In this document: piece by piece, positions 38,317-49,171 of the stretch | Numbering within the stretch: the stretch's first letter is position 1 | Layout: the number at the start of each line of letters is the position of its first letter | NCBI RefSeq assembly: GCF_000421185.1 | Contig: NZ_ATWJ01000007.1 | Span: 186,001-250,000 of the forward strand | Length of the DNA: 64,000 bases | Reading direction: 5' to 3' | Source of the DNA: Ornithinimicrobium pekingense DSM 21552 | Lineage (GTDB): Bacteria > Actinomycetota > Actinomycetes > Actinomycetales > Dermatophilaceae | Notes under the pieces: generated by a model | The model's database searches: none | Seen by the model: only the letters and a program-made list of their open reading frames with translations | Told to the model about the DNA's origin: nothing | Program-made: the position numbers and the translations under genes

Positions 38317-38517
38317 TCAGTCGCGGTCGCCGGACTGCGGCACGAGCCGGCGCCGCTTCGTCAGGTCGACGCGGTTGCCGTAGGCCCCGGTCACCGGCGG
38401 CACGGCCGGACGCTCGAGGTCACGCACCTCGTGGTGCAGGGTGCGGTAGGTGGGGCGCCACAGCTTCATCGCCATGAGCAGCTTCTGCCACCAGGCGAGG
38501 TCCTGACGAGTGGTCAC
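38317..38517 (-). CDS. Small conserved-looking protein of unknown function
   Basis: A 66-residue protein starting with GTG at 38517, 3 bases after the strong ribosome-binding site GGAGGA. It is rich in Trp and Arg (DLAWWQKLLMAMKLWRPTYR) with a basic tail (LTKRRRLVPQSGDRD); it may bind a membrane surface or nucleic acid, which is only a guess. It lies upstream of lhr on the same strand with a 48-base gap and is divergent from the ABC transporter operon. Confidence 0.55.
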   Translation of the reverse strand: MTTRQDLAWWQKLLMAMKLWRPTYRTLHHEVRDLERPAVPPVTGAYGNRVDLTKRRRLVPQSGDRD

Positions 38518-38649
38518 GCTTCCTCCAGTGCGGCCGGTCCGATGTCCGGGCCATCCTCTCACCCCCGGGCCCGCGACGGCACGTCCGGGGCCGGCCCGCC
38601 GAAAACACCTGGAGGGCGCCCGTGCGGCGGCCCTACGCTCAGAGGCGGT

Positions 38650-40638
38650 ATGCGCGACTTCCCACCCACCGTGACCGCCTGGGCCTCCCCGGGCTCCGCC
38701 GGCGAGCCCGACACCCGGGGCCCCGGCCGCTTCCTGTGGTGGCTCGTGCGCCAGCAGCCCGACCTCATCGTCGCCGCCTGCCTGTGCAGCCTGGCGTGGA
38801 TGCTGCCCACGGCACTCACCCCGTGGGTCTTCGGGCGCGCGATCGACGAGGGCATCGTGCCCGGCGACCGCGGGCAGGTGCTCCTGTGGAGCGCGGTCCT
38901 GCTGGTGGTCACGCTGGTGGGCGCCAGCAGCGGCGTCTTCTACCACACGGTCGTGGTGCGGTCCTGGCTCGTGGCGTCCTACGGGCAGACGCTCATGGTC
39001 ACCCACAAGACGGCCCGGCTGGGGCACGTGCTGACCCGTCGGGCCCCCGCCGGGGAGGTGCTGTCGGTCAGCGGCGGGGACGGCGAGCAGTTCGGCCACT
39101 TCGTCGAGATCGTCTCGCGGCTCGTCGGCAACCTCGTGGCCTACCTGCTGGTCGCCGTCATCGTGCTGCAGATCTCCGTGCCGCTCGGCCTTGTCGTGCT
39201 CCTCGTCGCACCGCTGCTGGTCGTCGTCTCCACCGTGCTGCTGCGGCCGCTGTCAGCCGCGCAGACCCGGGAGCGGTCGCGCGACTCCGAGCTGACCACG
39301 ATGGCCACCGACATCGTCGCGGGGCTGCGGATCCTGCGCGGCATCGGCGGCGAGCGCATCTTCGGCGACAACTACGCGCGGCAGTCGCAGCGGGTCCGGT
39401 CCGCGGGCGTGCAGGCCGGTGGCTGGGCGGCCTTCGTCGAGGCGGTCGGCGTCTTGCTCTCCGGCCTCTTCGTCGTCGCGCTGCTGGTGCTGGGGGTGCG
39501 GGCGGTCGGCCGGGGCGACCTGCAGATCGGCCAGCTGGTCACCTTCCTCGGCTACGCCGTCTTCCTCGTCCAGCCGATCCGCGTCGTCTTCGAGGCGGCC
39601 CAGCAGATCACCCGGTCCTTCGTCTCGGCCCGCAAGACCATCGGCGTGCTCGGCACGCCCGACCCGTGGCCCGGACGGCCCCCCGCCGAGCTGGACGCCG
39701 GGGGTGACCTCGTCGACGAGGCCTCGGGGCTGCGGGCGCGCCCCGGCAGGCTCACGATGGTGGTCAGCGCCGTGCCCGACGACACGGCGGCCCTGGCCGA
39801 CCGGCTGGGGCGCTACCTGCCCGCGGACGACACGCTCACGACCCCCGAGGACGACGAGGCGACCGGTCGGGCCGCACGCCGTGCACGCCTCGAGCGCGAG
39901 ACCGCGCGCGCCGAGCTCGCCGGGCGCGACGCGGAGCGGGCCGAGCGGCCGTGGGGCGTGCACCTGGGCGGCGTCGACCTCTCCCGGCTGCCCCTGGAGG
40001 TCGTGCGCCGCACGGTCGTGGTCAGCGACACCCGGGCGCACGTGTTCGCAGGGACGCTGCAGGACGCGGTCGACCCGCACCACCGGCTGACCCGTGAGCA
40101 GGCGGAGGAGGCGCTGCACGCCGCCGCGGCCGAGGACGTCTTCGACATCCTGCCCGGCGGCTGGCAGGGCGTGCTGGACGAGCGCGGCCGGGGACTGTCC
40201 GGCGGTCAGCGCCAGCGGCTCGTGCTGACCAGGGCGCTCGCCACCGACGCGCCGGTCCTGGTCCTCGTCGAGCCCACCTCGGCGGTCGACGCGCACACCG
40301 AGGCACGGATCGCCGCGCGGCTGCCCGGGCACCGCCGAGGCCGCACCACCGTGGTGATGACCGCCTCCCCGCTGCTGCTGCACCATGCCGACGAGGTCGC
40401 CTTCGTCGAGGACGGCCGGGTGGTCGCCACCGGCACCCACGACGAGCTCGTCGCCTCGTGCGAGGGCTACCGCCGCACGGTGCTGCGCGGCGAGCGGGAG
40501 CCCGCGTCGGCCCCGGTCGGGACCGGTCGCGACGGGGCCACCAGCCCGGACGACGGGAGCACCTGGGGACCGGCCGCGCCCGCGGGGCAGCAGCACGTCA
40601 TACCCGAGCACCGCCCGGAGGAGGTGACCTCACCGTGA
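38650..40638 (+). CDS. ABC exporter half-transporter with degenerate ATPase (no Walker A, altered Walker B)
   Basis: A 662-residue TMD-NBD protein with six membrane helices (about residues 30-320). In the nucleotide-binding domain the Walker A region reads VVSAVPDDTA (about residue 375) instead of GxxGxGKS, Walker B is VLVLVEPTSAVD with Val for the metal-binding Asp, and the H-loop His is replaced (VVMTAS). By contrast the signature GLSGGQRQR (about residue 516) is perfect. It can therefore contribute a signature but not bind ATP productively by itself. A TACGCT box at 38634-38639 lies 10 bases before the ATG. The stop overlaps the GTG of the partner gene (GTGA); the two form a heterodimer. 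Confidence 0.88.
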   Translation: MRDFPPTVTAWASPGSAGEPDTRGPGRFLWWLVRQQPDLIVAACLCSLAWMLPTALTPWVFGRAIDEGIVPGDRGQVLLWSAVLLVVTLVGASSGVFYHTVVVRSWLVASYGQTLMVTHKTARLGHVLTRRAPAGEVLSVSGGDGEQFGHFVEIVSRLVGNLVAYLLVAVIVLQISVPLGLVVLLVAPLLVVVSTVLLRPLSAAQTRERSRDSELTTMATDIVAGLRILRGIGGERIFGDNYARQSQRVRSAGVQAGGWAAFVEAVGVLLSGLFVVALLVLGVRAVGRGDLQIGQLVTFLGYAVFLVQPIRVVFEAAQQITRSFVSARKTIGVLGTPDPWPGRPPAELDAGGDLVDEASGLRARPGRLTMVVSAVPDDTAALADRLGRYLPADDTLTTPEDDEATGRAARRARLERETARAELAGRDAERAERPWGVHLGGVDLSRLPLEVVRRTVVVSDTRAHVFAGTLQDAVDPHHRLTREQAEEALHAAAAEDVFDILPGGWQGVLDERGRGLSGGQRQRLVLTRALATDAPVLVLVEPTSAVDAHTEARIAARLPGHRRGRTTVVMTASPLLLHHADEVAFVEDGRVVATGTHDELVASCEGYRRTVLRGEREPASAPVGTGRDGATSPDDGSTWGPAAPAGQQHVIPEHRPEEVTSP

Positions 40639-42578
40639 CTCTCGGCACCGGGCTGGGCGCGGACTCGGCCCGCACCTGGCGCGACCCCGCCGACCGGCCG
40701 CCGCCGGTCCCGGAGGCGCTGCGGCCCCCCGCCCCGGGCACGGTCGGTCCGCGCGAGCGGCACCGGCTGCTGTGGGAGCGGCACCGGCTGCGCCGCGAGC
40801 GCGCCCTGACCCACCTGCGCGAGAGCCAGGACCCCGAGCGCGGGCTGCCGGTCGCCCCGCCCGGCACGGTGGTGCGCTACCTGCGCGGACTGCTGCGACG
40901 ACGCGCCGGGCTGGTGGTCGTGGTGACGCTCGCCAACGCGCTCGCCGCCGCGGCCGGCCTGGCGGTGCCCCTGCTGCTGGGCCGCCTCGTCGACGTGGTG
41001 GTCGAGGCGGACGGTCGTCCCGGAGCGGGCGTCGTCACCGACCTTGCGCTGCTCGTCGTCGGTGTCCTCGTCGCGCAGGCGGTGCTGACCTACCTGGCCA
41101 AGTGGCTGGCGGCGGTGCTGGGGCAGGGGGTCCTGGCCGAGGCGCGCGAGCACGTGGTCCGGGCCGTCCTGCGGCTGCCGCTGGGCAAGGTCGAGTCGGC
41201 CAGCACCGGCGACCTCGTCACCCGGGTCACCCGCGACGTGGGGTCGATGAGCAGCGCCGTGCGCTGGGCGCTGCCGGAGTTCATCATCGGCGTCGTCACC
41301 GTGCTGCTGACCGTGGTGGCGATGGTGCTCAACTCCTGGGCGCTGGCCGTGCCGACGCTGGTGACCGCCTCGCTGTCCCTGTGGCAGGTGCGCCGCTACC
41401 TGCAGCACGCCCCGGCCGCCTACCTGCTGGAGGGCGCCACCTACTCCCTCATCAACAGCACGCTCAGCGAGACGGTCGAGGGCGCCCGCACGGTGGAGGC
41501 CCTCGGTCTGCAGCCCGAGCGCCGGCGCGCGGCCGCCGACGACATCGAGGTCAGCTCCCAGGCCGAGCGCTACGGCCTCGTGCTGCGCAACATCCTCTTC
41601 GTCGTCATGGACATGGCCTTCTCCCTGCCACGGGTCATCACGCTCGTCGTTGGCGCGGTCCTCTATGCCCGCGGCGTCGTCACCCTCGGTCAGATCACCG
41701 CGGCGATGCTCTACATCGAGACCTTCTACGGCCCGTTCGACCGGCTCGTCGGCACGATCGACGAGCTCCAGGTCGGCATCGCCTCGACCACCCGCCTGCT
41801 GGGGATCGCCGAGGTGCCGCCCGACCGGACCCCCGGCGAGGCCCTGCCCGCGGGCCGCGAGCTCGTCGGGCGGGGGCTGCGCTACGCGTACCGGGAGGGC
41901 CAGGACGTGCTGCACGGCATCGACCTGACCCTCCGGCCGGGGGAGCGGCTGGCGGTCGTCGGCCCCTCGGGCTCGGGCAAGTCCACCCTGGGCAGGCTGC
42001 TCTCCGGCATCCACGGACCCGGCAGCGGGTCGGTCACGGTCGGTGGTGTGGAGCTGGTGCGCCTGCCGCTCGACGCGCTGCGCCGCGAGGTGGCCCTCGT
42101 CACCCAGGAGCACCACGTCTTCCGCGGGTCGGTGCGCGACAACCTCGTGCTCGCCCGGGAGGGCGCCTCCGACGACGAGGTATGGCGTGCGCTGGCCACC
42201 GTGGACGCCAGCACCTGGGTGGCGGCGCTGCCGCGCGGGCTGGACACCGTCCTGGGCGCGGGCAACCAGGTGCTGACGCCGGCGCAGGCGCAGCAGGTGG
42301 CGCTGGCCCGGCTGATCCTGGCCGACCCGCACACGCTGGTGCTCGACGAGGCGACGTCGCTGATCGACCCGCGCACGGCGCGGCACCTCGAGGGGTCGAT
42401 GAGCGCGCTGCTGACCAACCGGACGGTGGTGGCGATCGCGCACCGGCTGCACACGGCGCACGACGCCGACCGGATCGCGGTCGTGCAGGACGGCCGGATC
42501 GTCGAGCTGGGCAGCCACGACGAGCTGATGGAGGCTGACGGGGAGTACGCCGCGCTCTGGCGGGCCTGGACCAGCTGA
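40635..42578 (+). CDS. ABC exporter half-transporter, ATP-binding partner with degenerate signature
   Basis: A 647-residue TMD-NBD protein with an N-terminal Arg/Glu-rich extension of about 80 residues, six membrane helices, and a nucleotide-binding domain whose Walker A GPSGSGKST (about residues 443-451), Walker B TLVLDEATSLID and H-loop IAHR are intact. The ABC signature is LTPAQAQQV in place of LSGGQ (about residue 550). Together with the upstream half, one composite site is canonical (Walker A/B from this protein, signature from the partner) and the other is doubly dead. The exported substrate is unknown; lipids or drugs are typical for this subfamily. Confidence 0.9.
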   Translation: MTLGTGLGADSARTWRDPADRPPPVPEALRPPAPGTVGPRERHRLLWERHRLRRERALTHLRESQDPERGLPVAPPGTVVRYLRGLLRRRAGLVVVVTLANALAAAAGLAVPLLLGRLVDVVVEADGRPGAGVVTDLALLVVGVLVAQAVLTYLAKWLAAVLGQGVLAEAREHVVRAVLRLPLGKVESASTGDLVTRVTRDVGSMSSAVRWALPEFIIGVVTVLLTVVAMVLNSWALAVPTLVTASLSLWQVRRYLQHAPAAYLLEGATYSLINSTLSETVEGARTVEALGLQPERRRAAADDIEVSSQAERYGLVLRNILFVVMDMAFSLPRVITLVVGAVLYARGVVTLGQITAAMLYIETFYGPFDRLVGTIDELQVGIASTTRLLGIAEVPPDRTPGEALPAGRELVGRGLRYAYREGQDVLHGIDLTLRPGERLAVVGPSGSGKSTLGRLLSGIHGPGSGSVTVGGVELVRLPLDALRREVALVTQEHHVFRGSVRDNLVLAREGASDDEVWRALATVDASTWVAALPRGLDTVLGAGNQVLTPAQAQQVALARLILADPHTLVLDEATSLIDPRTARHLEGSMSALLTNRTVVAIAHRLHTAHDADRIAVVQDGRIVELGSHDELMEADGEYAALWRAWTS

Positions 42579-42584
42579 GGAGCC

Positions 42585-42614
42585 GCCGGGGCCGCCGGTT
42601 GTGTCGGCCCCGGC
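42585..42614. terminator. Bidirectional hairpin between convergent genes
   Basis: GCCGGGGCCG (42585-42594) and its exact inverse CGGCCCCGGC (42605-42614) enclose a 10-base loop. The hairpin sits 6 bases after the ABC exporter stop and 11 bases before the end of the convergent carboxyltransferase gene. There is no T-run, as usual for terminators in such GC-rich genomes. Confidence 0.6.
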
Positions 42615-42625
42615 GCCCCAGGTCC

Positions 42626-44488
42626 TCAGTCCGGGTCGGTGGCGTGCTTGCCGATCGTGCGCGGCCGCAGCCGCTCGTCGGCCTTCTGCCGCAGGCGGCG
42701 GGGCGTCAGACCGTGCTGGCGGTTGTAGCCGTCGATGATCGCCTCGCGCAGCTCCTGGGCGGTGTCCCAGGGGTCGGGGTGGTCCTGCACGATCGTGTCG
42801 ACGAGGCCCTGGGCCCGCAGGTCGTCGGCCGAGGCACGCATCGTCTCCAGCGTCATCGCGACCTGCTCGACCGTCGGGTTGGACTCGTTGTAGAGGATCG
42901 TGGCGGTGGAGCGCGGCTCGGAGACGAAGCCCAGCGCGCTGTCCAGCATGACCGTGTGCCGGCCGAAGGGCGTCGTCGCCAGCCCCCCTCCGCTGCCCAT
43001 GGCGCCGGTGATGACCGACACGGTCGGGAAGGGGTGGGAGGCGGAGGTCTTGATGCTCTGCGCGATCGCCCGCGACTGGCCGCGGCGCTCGGCCGCCATG
43101 GTGGGCAGCGCCCCCAGGGTGTCGGTGAAGAAGACGATCGGCAGGCCCCACCGCTGGGCGGCCTGCATCATCCGCACGCCGTACTCGAAGTCCTCCGGAC
43201 CGGGGTTGGCCGGGCGCTTGCCGACGTAGCCCGGGGAGACCCGGTAGCAGGGCTGGTCGCCGATGACCATGAAGGTCTGCTCGCCGATCGTGCCCAGACC
43301 GGCGATGACGTTGGGGTACTTCTTCTCCTCCTCGAAGCGCACGTGGTTGTAGAAGGGGACGGCCGAGTCGAAGACGGTCTGGAGGAGGAACTCGGTGTCG
43401 AGGCGCCCCGCGCCCGCGGCGATCTCGTTGTAGCGCGCCATCAGCGCCTCACGGGTGGCCATGTCGGGCCGGTCGCGCCGGTCGCGCGGCAGCTGCACGG
43501 TCACCAGGGGGACCTGACGGTCCCACAGGGCGGCGGAGAAACCCTCCGGTCCGGCGGTCATCGCGCGCCCGTCGGGGGCGACGTCCCCGGGACGGCTGAC
43601 CGTCCCGGCCCGCCCGGGGCGGATGCGGGAGGAGGAGCGGCCCGCGGTGAAGATGCGGGACAGGAACTCGTTGAGCTCGTCGACGTCCTTGACGAGGACG
43701 TCGACGTTGCGGTCGAGATAGTTGGCCTCGGCCGACTGCATGCCGCGGGGGACCTGCTTGCCCTCGAAGGTCTCGATCACGCGGCGCCCGGCGAAGCCGT
43801 AGTCGGTGCCCTCCAGCGCCACGACGAGGTCGGCCACCGGGACGGCGCTCGCCGACATCCCGCCCCACACCTGGCCGGCCAGCACCGAGATGTAGGGGCG
43901 GTTGGTGGTGTGCTGGAACTTGTTGGCGGCGGCCGCCATGCGCTGCATCTGCACCAGGCCGAGCACGTTCTCGTGCTGGCGCACCCCCGAGGAGGCGCCC
44001 ATGCTCACCAGGGGGAGCTTCTCCTTCTCGGCGAGCTCGGCAGCCTGGACGAACTTCTCCCCGGCGACCTCACCCAGGGAGCCGGCGAAGAAGGACCAGT
44101 CGACGACGTAGACGACCGCGCGCTGGCCGTGGAAGTGGCCGATGCCGAACTTGGCCGACTCCGTGGCGCCGCTGCGGGCCTCGGCGTTGAGCAGCTTGTC
44201 CTTGTAGTGCTCGATGGTGTCGCCCACCCGGCGCTGGAGGCCGATGAGGTCGTCGACCACGCGCATGTGGCCGTGCCGCTCCTGCAGGTTGACCGCCTCG
44301 AGGAAGGCGCGGATCGCCTGCGTGGGGTTCAGGCCCGGCCGACCCTCGTAGAGCGTGGCGACGGTGCGCTGCACCACCGGGCGGCGGTCGAGGAGCTCGG
44401 GGGTGACGCCGCCGTCACCGGTGAGGTAGTCCTCGTGGGGATCGGCCTCGTGGCCGGTCGGGTCGGTGCGCTCCCGCGGGTCGCTCAT
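42626..44488 (-). CDS. Fused acetyl-CoA carboxylase carboxyltransferase (AccD-AccA type)
   Basis: A 620-residue protein joining both carboxyltransferase halves. The beta-like part (about residues 70-310) has VYVVDWSFFAGSLGEVAGEKF, MGASSGVRQHENV and SVLAGQVWGGMSAS; the alpha-like part (about residues 360-600) has YPNVIAGLGTIGEQTFMVIG, FFTDTLGALPT, VITGAMGSGGGLA and SEPRSTATILYNES. The Cys4 zinc finger of E. coli AccD is missing. It would transfer the carboxyl group from biotin to acetyl-CoA or another acyl-CoA; a biotin-carboxylase partner could be the subunit at 7874-9655. TAACCT (reverse complement of 44495-44500) ends 6 bases before the ATG, giving a leaderless message. Confidence 0.85.
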   Translation of the reverse strand: MSDPRERTDPTGHEADPHEDYLTGDGGVTPELLDRRPVVQRTVATLYEGRPGLNPTQAIRAFLEAVNLQERHGHMRVVDDLIGLQRRVGDTIEHYKDKLLNAEARSGATESAKFGIGHFHGQRAVVYVVDWSFFAGSLGEVAGEKFVQAAELAEKEKLPLVSMGASSGVRQHENVLGLVQMQRMAAAANKFQHTTNRPYISVLAGQVWGGMSASAVPVADLVVALEGTDYGFAGRRVIETFEGKQVPRGMQSAEANYLDRNVDVLVKDVDELNEFLSRIFTAGRSSSRIRPGRAGTVSRPGDVAPDGRAMTAGPEGFSAALWDRQVPLVTVQLPRDRRDRPDMATREALMARYNEIAAGAGRLDTEFLLQTVFDSAVPFYNHVRFEEEKKYPNVIAGLGTIGEQTFMVIGDQPCYRVSPGYVGKRPANPGPEDFEYGVRMMQAAQRWGLPIVFFTDTLGALPTMAAERRGQSRAIAQSIKTSASHPFPTVSVITGAMGSGGGLATTPFGRHTVMLDSALGFVSEPRSTATILYNESNPTVEQVAMTLETMRASADDLRAQGLVDTIVQDHPDPWDTAQELREAIIDGYNRQHGLTPRRLRQKADERLRPRTIGKHATDPD

Positions 44489-44556
44489 TGCGGCAGGTTA
44501 ACCCGTGGGGCGGGCGGTGCCGGAACCTCGGCAGGCCACGGCGGATAATGCTGCGC

Positions 44557-45486
44557 GTGGTCGCCGTGCTCCAGGGATTCTGGCTGATCGCGGCGGTCGT
44601 CGCGGTCGGCTGGCTGCTGGCGCACACCCGGATGTTCGGACGGACCGAGCAGCAGGTGCTCGCCAGGCTCACCTTCTGGGTGGGCTCGCCGGCGCTGCTC
44701 TTCCTCGTCGTGGCCGACGCCGATGTCGGCGTGATCTTCTCGGGGTTCCTGGTCGCCACGCTCGCCGGGGTGGTGGTGACGGCTGCGGCATACCTCGTGC
44801 TCGCCAGGGCCGTGCTGCGGCGCACGACCACGCACGCGCTCATGGGCGGGATGAGCGTCAGCTACGTCAACTCCAACAACCTCGGTCTGCCGATCGCGAT
44901 CTACGTGCTCGGTGACGGGTCCTGGTCCGCGCCGGTGATCCTCATGCAGCTGCTCGTGCTGCAGCCCTCCTGGCTCGCCGCGCTGGACGCGAGCCAGGAG
45001 GGCAGGAGGGTCTCCCCGTGGCGGGTGCTGCGCTCCCCGCTGACCAACCCGCTGACGATCGGCAGCGTGCTCGGGCTCGCGGTCGCGCTCTCCGGCGTGG
45101 AGCTGCCTGCGGACCTCCGTGCCCCGGTCGAGCTCGTCGGCGGGCTGGCGATCCCCGGCATGCTGCTGGCCTTCGGGATCTCGCTGCGGCTCTCCCCGGT
45201 CCCGCGCGGGAGGGGCAACCTGGCCGAGCTGGGCGTGGTGGTGCTGCTCAAGCTGGGCCTGATGCCGGCCGTCGCGGGCCTCGTCGCGGGTCCGGTGCTG
45301 GGGTTGTCCGGGCCTGAGGTGCTGGCCGCGGTCGTGATGTCGTCGCTGCCGACGGCCCAGAACGTCTTCATCCTCGCGGTCGCCTACGGGCGGGGCGAGG
45401 ACATCGCGCGCGACAGCGTGCTGGTCACGACCCTGCTGGCGATGCCGGCCATGCTGCTCGTCGTGGCGCTCATGGGCGGCGGGTAG
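44557..45486 (+). CDS. AEC-family transporter (auxin efflux carrier-like)
   Basis: A 309-residue membrane protein with about ten helices in two inverted halves; YVNSNNLGLPIAIYVLG and SSLPTAQNVFILAVAYG are the two crossover segments typical of AEC permeases, which export organic acids or amino-acid-like anions. GTG at 44557 is chosen because GATAAT (44544-44549) is placed as a -10 box 7 bases upstream and overlaps the alternative ATG at 44548. It is divergent from the AccD-AccA gene. DUF3046 follows after 9 bases. Confidence 0.83.
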   Translation: MVAVLQGFWLIAAVVAVGWLLAHTRMFGRTEQQVLARLTFWVGSPALLFLVVADADVGVIFSGFLVATLAGVVVTAAAYLVLARAVLRRTTTHALMGGMSVSYVNSNNLGLPIAIYVLGDGSWSAPVILMQLLVLQPSWLAALDASQEGRRVSPWRVLRSPLTNPLTIGSVLGLAVALSGVELPADLRAPVELVGGLAIPGMLLAFGISLRLSPVPRGRGNLAELGVVVLLKLGLMPAVAGLVAGPVLGLSGPEVLAAVVMSSLPTAQNVFILAVAYGRGEDIARDSVLVTTLLAMPAMLLVVALMGGG

Positions 45487-45495
45487 GGTGCCCGG

Positions 45496-45717
45496 GTGCG
45501 TCTGAGCGAGTTCTGGGCCCTGATGGAGCAGGAGTTCGGCGCGGGGTACGCCACGATCGTGGCCGGCACGCACTCCCTCGCGGTCCTCGGCGGTCGCACG
45601 CCGTCGCAGGCGCTGGAGGAGGGGGAGCCGCCCAGGACGGTCTGGCGGGCGGTCTGCGCCGACCTCGACGTGCCGCCGGAGCACCACTACCTGCCCGACC
45701 CCAAGCGGAGGGCCTGA
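45496..45717 (+). CDS. DUF3046 domain-containing protein
   Basis: A 73-residue soluble protein with the DUF3046 pattern MRLSEFWALMEQEFG, GRTPSQALEEGEPPRTVWRA and CADLDVPPEHH. It is confined to actinobacteria and usually encoded close to recA, as here (3.5 kb away). TAGGGT at 45484-45489, placed over the stop of the AEC gene, ends 6 bases before the GTG, so the gene has its own leaderless promoter. The function is unknown. Confidence 0.85.
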   Translation: MRLSEFWALMEQEFGAGYATIVAGTHSLAVLGGRTPSQALEEGEPPRTVWRAVCADLDVPPEHHYLPDPKRRA

Positions 45718-45732
45718 CGCCCCACCTCCACC

Positions 45733-45852
45733 GACCGGCGACGTGGTGTGCGCGTCCCTGGGGTGACCGACGACGTGGTGTGCGCATCCCTGGGGTGACC
45801 GACGACGTGGTGTGCGCGTCCCTGGGGTGACCGACGACGTGGTGTGCGCGTC
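45733..45852. repeat. 32-bp tandem repeat, 3.75 copies
   Basis: Units begin at 45733, 45765, 45797 and 45829; each starts GACCGACGACGTGGTGTGCG and ends CGTCCCTGGGGT. Copy 1 differs at one base (GACCGGCG), copy 2 at one base (GCGCATCC), and copy 4 breaks off after GCGCGTC. The period is not a multiple of three and the array lies between the 3' ends of two convergent genes. There is no spacer diversity, so it is a minisatellite and not a CRISPR array. Confidence 0.9.
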
Positions 45853-45868
45853 GTCCCCTGGCCAGAGC

Positions 45869-46345
45869 TCAGTCGTGACGAGGGGCGTCGCCGGCGGTGT
45901 CGCCGACAGGCGGCTCGCCCGCCAGCCCGCCCGACAGGGCCTCGCGGACCCGGTCGACCGTGCCCTGCTCGGCCGGGGTCACACCGCGGTCGGCCCCGGC
46001 GACGAGGTCGGCTGCCGCGAGGACGACCTGCCGGAAGCCAGCCACCTGCCGGGGAGCCTTCGCCGCCAGCACCTGCACGGCGCGTGCGAGGTCCCGGAGC
46101 ACGGCTGCCTCCACCTGCTCCGGCGTGCCGGTCGGGGGAGTGGGGAACCGGCCACCCTCGCTCAGCAGGGAGCGCACATCCTCCGGCGCGGCCTGCAGGG
46201 CCTGGGACCCCGCCATGGACTCCTTGAACGCCGCGAGGAAGCCCGGGTCAGCCTGGGAGACCAGGGCGATCGCCCCGAAGGCGGCCCGACGCAGCAGCGT
46301 GTGCTCGTCGTCGGTGAGGGGGATTCCGGAGGGCTGGTCGGTCAT
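45869..46345 (-). CDS. Hypothetical protein, helical
   Basis: A 158-residue protein starting with ATG, rich in Ala, Leu and acidic residues, predicted mostly helical (DDEHTLLRRAAFGAIALVSQ; VLAAKAPRQVAGFRQVVLAA), with no signal peptide or membrane helix. The second half resembles in general character the tellurite-resistance TerB-like helical bundles, but no diagnostic motif is seen, so no function is assigned. It is convergent with DUF3046 across the tandem-repeat array. Confidence 0.6.
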   Translation of the reverse strand: MTDQPSGIPLTDDEHTLLRRAAFGAIALVSQADPGFLAAFKESMAGSQALQAAPEDVRSLLSEGGRFPTPPTGTPEQVEAAVLRDLARAVQVLAAKAPRQVAGFRQVVLAAADLVAGADRGVTPAEQGTVDRVREALSGGLAGEPPVGDTAGDAPRHD

Positions 46346-46400
46346 GCCACCACTGTCGCCCGGCCGGGGCGGGTTGTCACCCCTTCGGTGGGGCGGTCGC

Positions 46401-48781
<2,381 letters not shown>

Positions 48782-48968
48782 GGGACTTCCTGGTCAGGGG
48801 TATGACGTGGACGTGGGAGGACGGCGGCGTCTGGCTCCCGTGGGGCTGACCACCCAGTGTAGGGCCGGGAACGGCAGGGGCTTGACGTCGGGGAAGCGGG
48901 GGCGCCCCGCGGGTGGTGCCGGCGTGCGGCCTCCTCGGTGCGCGACACGCGCGACGGACGTGCCGGTG

Positions 48969-48984
48969 TCGTACAGGTTTTCGA
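48969..48984. promoter_or_regulatory. LexA (SOS) box of recA
   Basis: TCGTACAGGTTTTCGA matches the actinobacterial SOS box TCGAAC-N4-GTTCGA with one mismatch in each half. It lies directly upstream of the -10 box TAAGGT (48986-48991), so bound LexA would block the distal recA promoter. Confidence 0.8.
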
Positions 48985-48990
48985 TTAAGG

Positions 48991-48999
48991 TTGTCCACA
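48991..48999 (+). promoter_or_regulatory. DnaA box at the distal recA promoter
   Basis: TTGTCCACA is the consensus DnaA box of high-GC actinobacteria. It overlaps the last base of the -10 box TAAGGT and the expected transcription start of the SOS-controlled recA promoter. Confidence 0.5.
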
Positions 49000-49051
49000 A
49001 GGTGCCCCGCCGGGCGGCCGTCCTCCACAGAGCCACCGGGGAGGAGCGGGT

Positions 49052-49074
49052 CTGTCGGTGGGCCGCCCTAGCGT
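49052..49074 (+). promoter_or_regulatory. PafBC-type (RecA-NDp) LexA-independent recA promoter
   Basis: CTGTCGGTG (49052-49060), an 8-base spacer and TAGCGT (49069-49074) fit the RecA/LexA-independent damage-promoter pattern TTGTCRGTG-N8-TANNNT defined in mycobacteria and assigned to PafBC. Transcription would start near 49081, about 90 bases before the recA ATG. Confidence 0.78.
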
Positions 49075-49171
49075 CTGATCGACACGGGATGGACGTCCTC
49101 GCAGCAGGAGGGCGACGACCGGAGGTCGGTCGTCGGTAGACGCGCCCGCCACGAGAACGAAGGAGCAGGAC

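Noticed and set aside
34384-38649. A very long open frame on the plus strand opposite lhr, continuous with the ABC transporter frame
   Set aside because: It is an antisense shadow of a GC-rich gene with biased third positions; the translation is low-complexity Gly/Arg/Gln/Val, and the real ABC gene starts at 38650 after its own promoter.
45733-45852. CRISPR array
   Set aside because: The units are directly adjacent without variable spacers, there are fewer than four copies and no cas gene is near.
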